A model generated the notes under the pieces. The model saw nothing but the letters and a program-made list of their open reading frames with translations. It searched no databases and was not told where the DNA came from. From positions 35,598 through 99,597 of the forward strand of contig CALHOI010000077.1 in assembly GCA_938035525.1 (NCBI GenBank): a stretch of DNA of 64,000 bases. The letters run 5' to 3'. Position 1 is the stretch's first letter. Each line of letters opens with the position of its first letter. Position numbers and translations under genes: made by a program. This document shows positions 63,807 through 64,000 of the stretch, piece by piece. Origin of the DNA: an uncultured Granulosicoccaceae bacterium. GTDB lineage: Bacteria; Pseudomonadota; Gammaproteobacteria; Granulosicoccales; Granulosicoccaceae.

Positions 63807-64000
63807 TTATCCGCGGATGGCACCACACATACGGTTGGTGCTGTCAGAAGAGATGTTAGCCAGTTTTTCTGACTCAATACAAACGTACTCAGCAGCTTCC
63901 TGAACATCGTTCAAAAGCGCCTGGCTATCGACAATGAAACCTTGAAACATAAAACCAGTCTCTTCCCAGGGACGGTCCAATTCACGAACATACATTCCAA
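63807..64000 (-). CDS. DUF3391 domain protein lacking an HD-GYP domain (5' end outside window)
   Basis: The frame enters from the right edge and stops at 63807. GMYVRELDRPWEETGFMFQGF is the core of DUF3391, which normally precedes an HD-GYP c-di-GMP phosphodiesterase domain. Here only about 30 residues follow (EYVCIESEKLANI, CGAIRG) and then a stop, with just 39 bp left before mgtE ends, so no enzymatic domain can be attached. It is either a stand-alone domain protein or a truncated gene. The first residues lie outside the window. Confidence 0.75.
   Translation of the reverse strand, partial: GMYVRELDRPWEETGFMFQGFIVDSQALLNDVQEAAEYVCIESEKLANISSDSTNRMCGAIRG

Overview
The window is a piece of a gammaproteobacterial chromosome, probably from a marine, moderate-GC organism. 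The evidence is the gene order: a complete division and cell-wall (dcw) cluster, RNase P RNA beside rsmI, lpoA and yraN, a petABC-sspAB operon, and the block murA / mlaFEDCB / kdsD / lptCAB / rpoN / hpf / ptsN / rapZ / HPr. From general knowledge this order resembles that of Pseudomonas, but HPr kinase, enzyme I and mgtE are added and kdsC and the BolA-like ibaG gene are missing. I cannot assign a genus. I found no tRNA, rRNA, CRISPR array, prophage or complete insertion sequence.

1-2050: the 5' part of a TRAP transporter binding protein, a gene-poor gap, and lpxC. 1136-19173 (minus strand): the 16-gene dcw cluster mraZ-rsmH-ftsL-ftsI-murE-murF-mraY-murD-ftsW-murG-murC-ddl-ftsQ-ftsA-ftsZ-lpxC. 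Most junctions overlap by 1, 4 or 8 nt. A consensus sigma-70 promoter is followed by MraZ-type repeats. 19368-24407: a class III aminotransferase, a secreted FG-GAP protein with a sorting-like C-terminal tail, and two unrecognised exported proteins. 24631-28394: rnpB, rsmI, and divergent lpoA and yraN.

28395-33501 is the accessory part: two overlapping AT-richer lipoprotein genes, a VOC protein, a GNAT enzyme carrying four 15-bp tandem repeats, a VCBS-type secreted protein, another GNAT enzyme, an unexplained open frame, and a small DUF6356-like gene divergent from an Lrp/AsnC regulator. 33502-43862: that regulator, sspBA, petCBA, a NIF3 protein, a DegS-like protease whose start looks non-ATG, a DUF1919 protein with its own promoter, and a membrane HAMP protein followed by an ADAM-like (HExxHxxGxxH) metalloprotease.

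44108-50973 (minus strand): mlaFEDCB, murA, hisG, an AroG-type DAHP synthase and a NUDIX hydrolase, closely spaced apart from a 232-nt gap between mlaB and murA. 51121-55110 (plus strand): mlaA with a long Asp-Glu-Leu repeat tail, kdsD, lptC, lptA, lptB. The mla operon and mlaA diverge around a perfect 20-bp palindrome. 55334-63767: rpoN, an orphan ORF coupled to hpf, ptsN, hprK, rapZ, HPr, enzyme I and mgtE, a regulatory PTS with both phosphorylation routes to HPr and no sugar permease in view. The window ends in a DUF3391 gene that stops without an HD-GYP domain.

Most of the window works on the envelope: peptidoglycan precursors and division (dcw, murA, lpoA), lipid A and LPS (lpxC, kdsD, lpt) and outer-membrane lipid asymmetry (mla). 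I see no clear new multi-gene defence or biosynthetic system. The most unusual items are the MlaA repeat tail, the mla palindrome, the hpf upstream ORF, the HAMP/metalloprotease pair with its C-terminal tail, and the lipoprotein pair.
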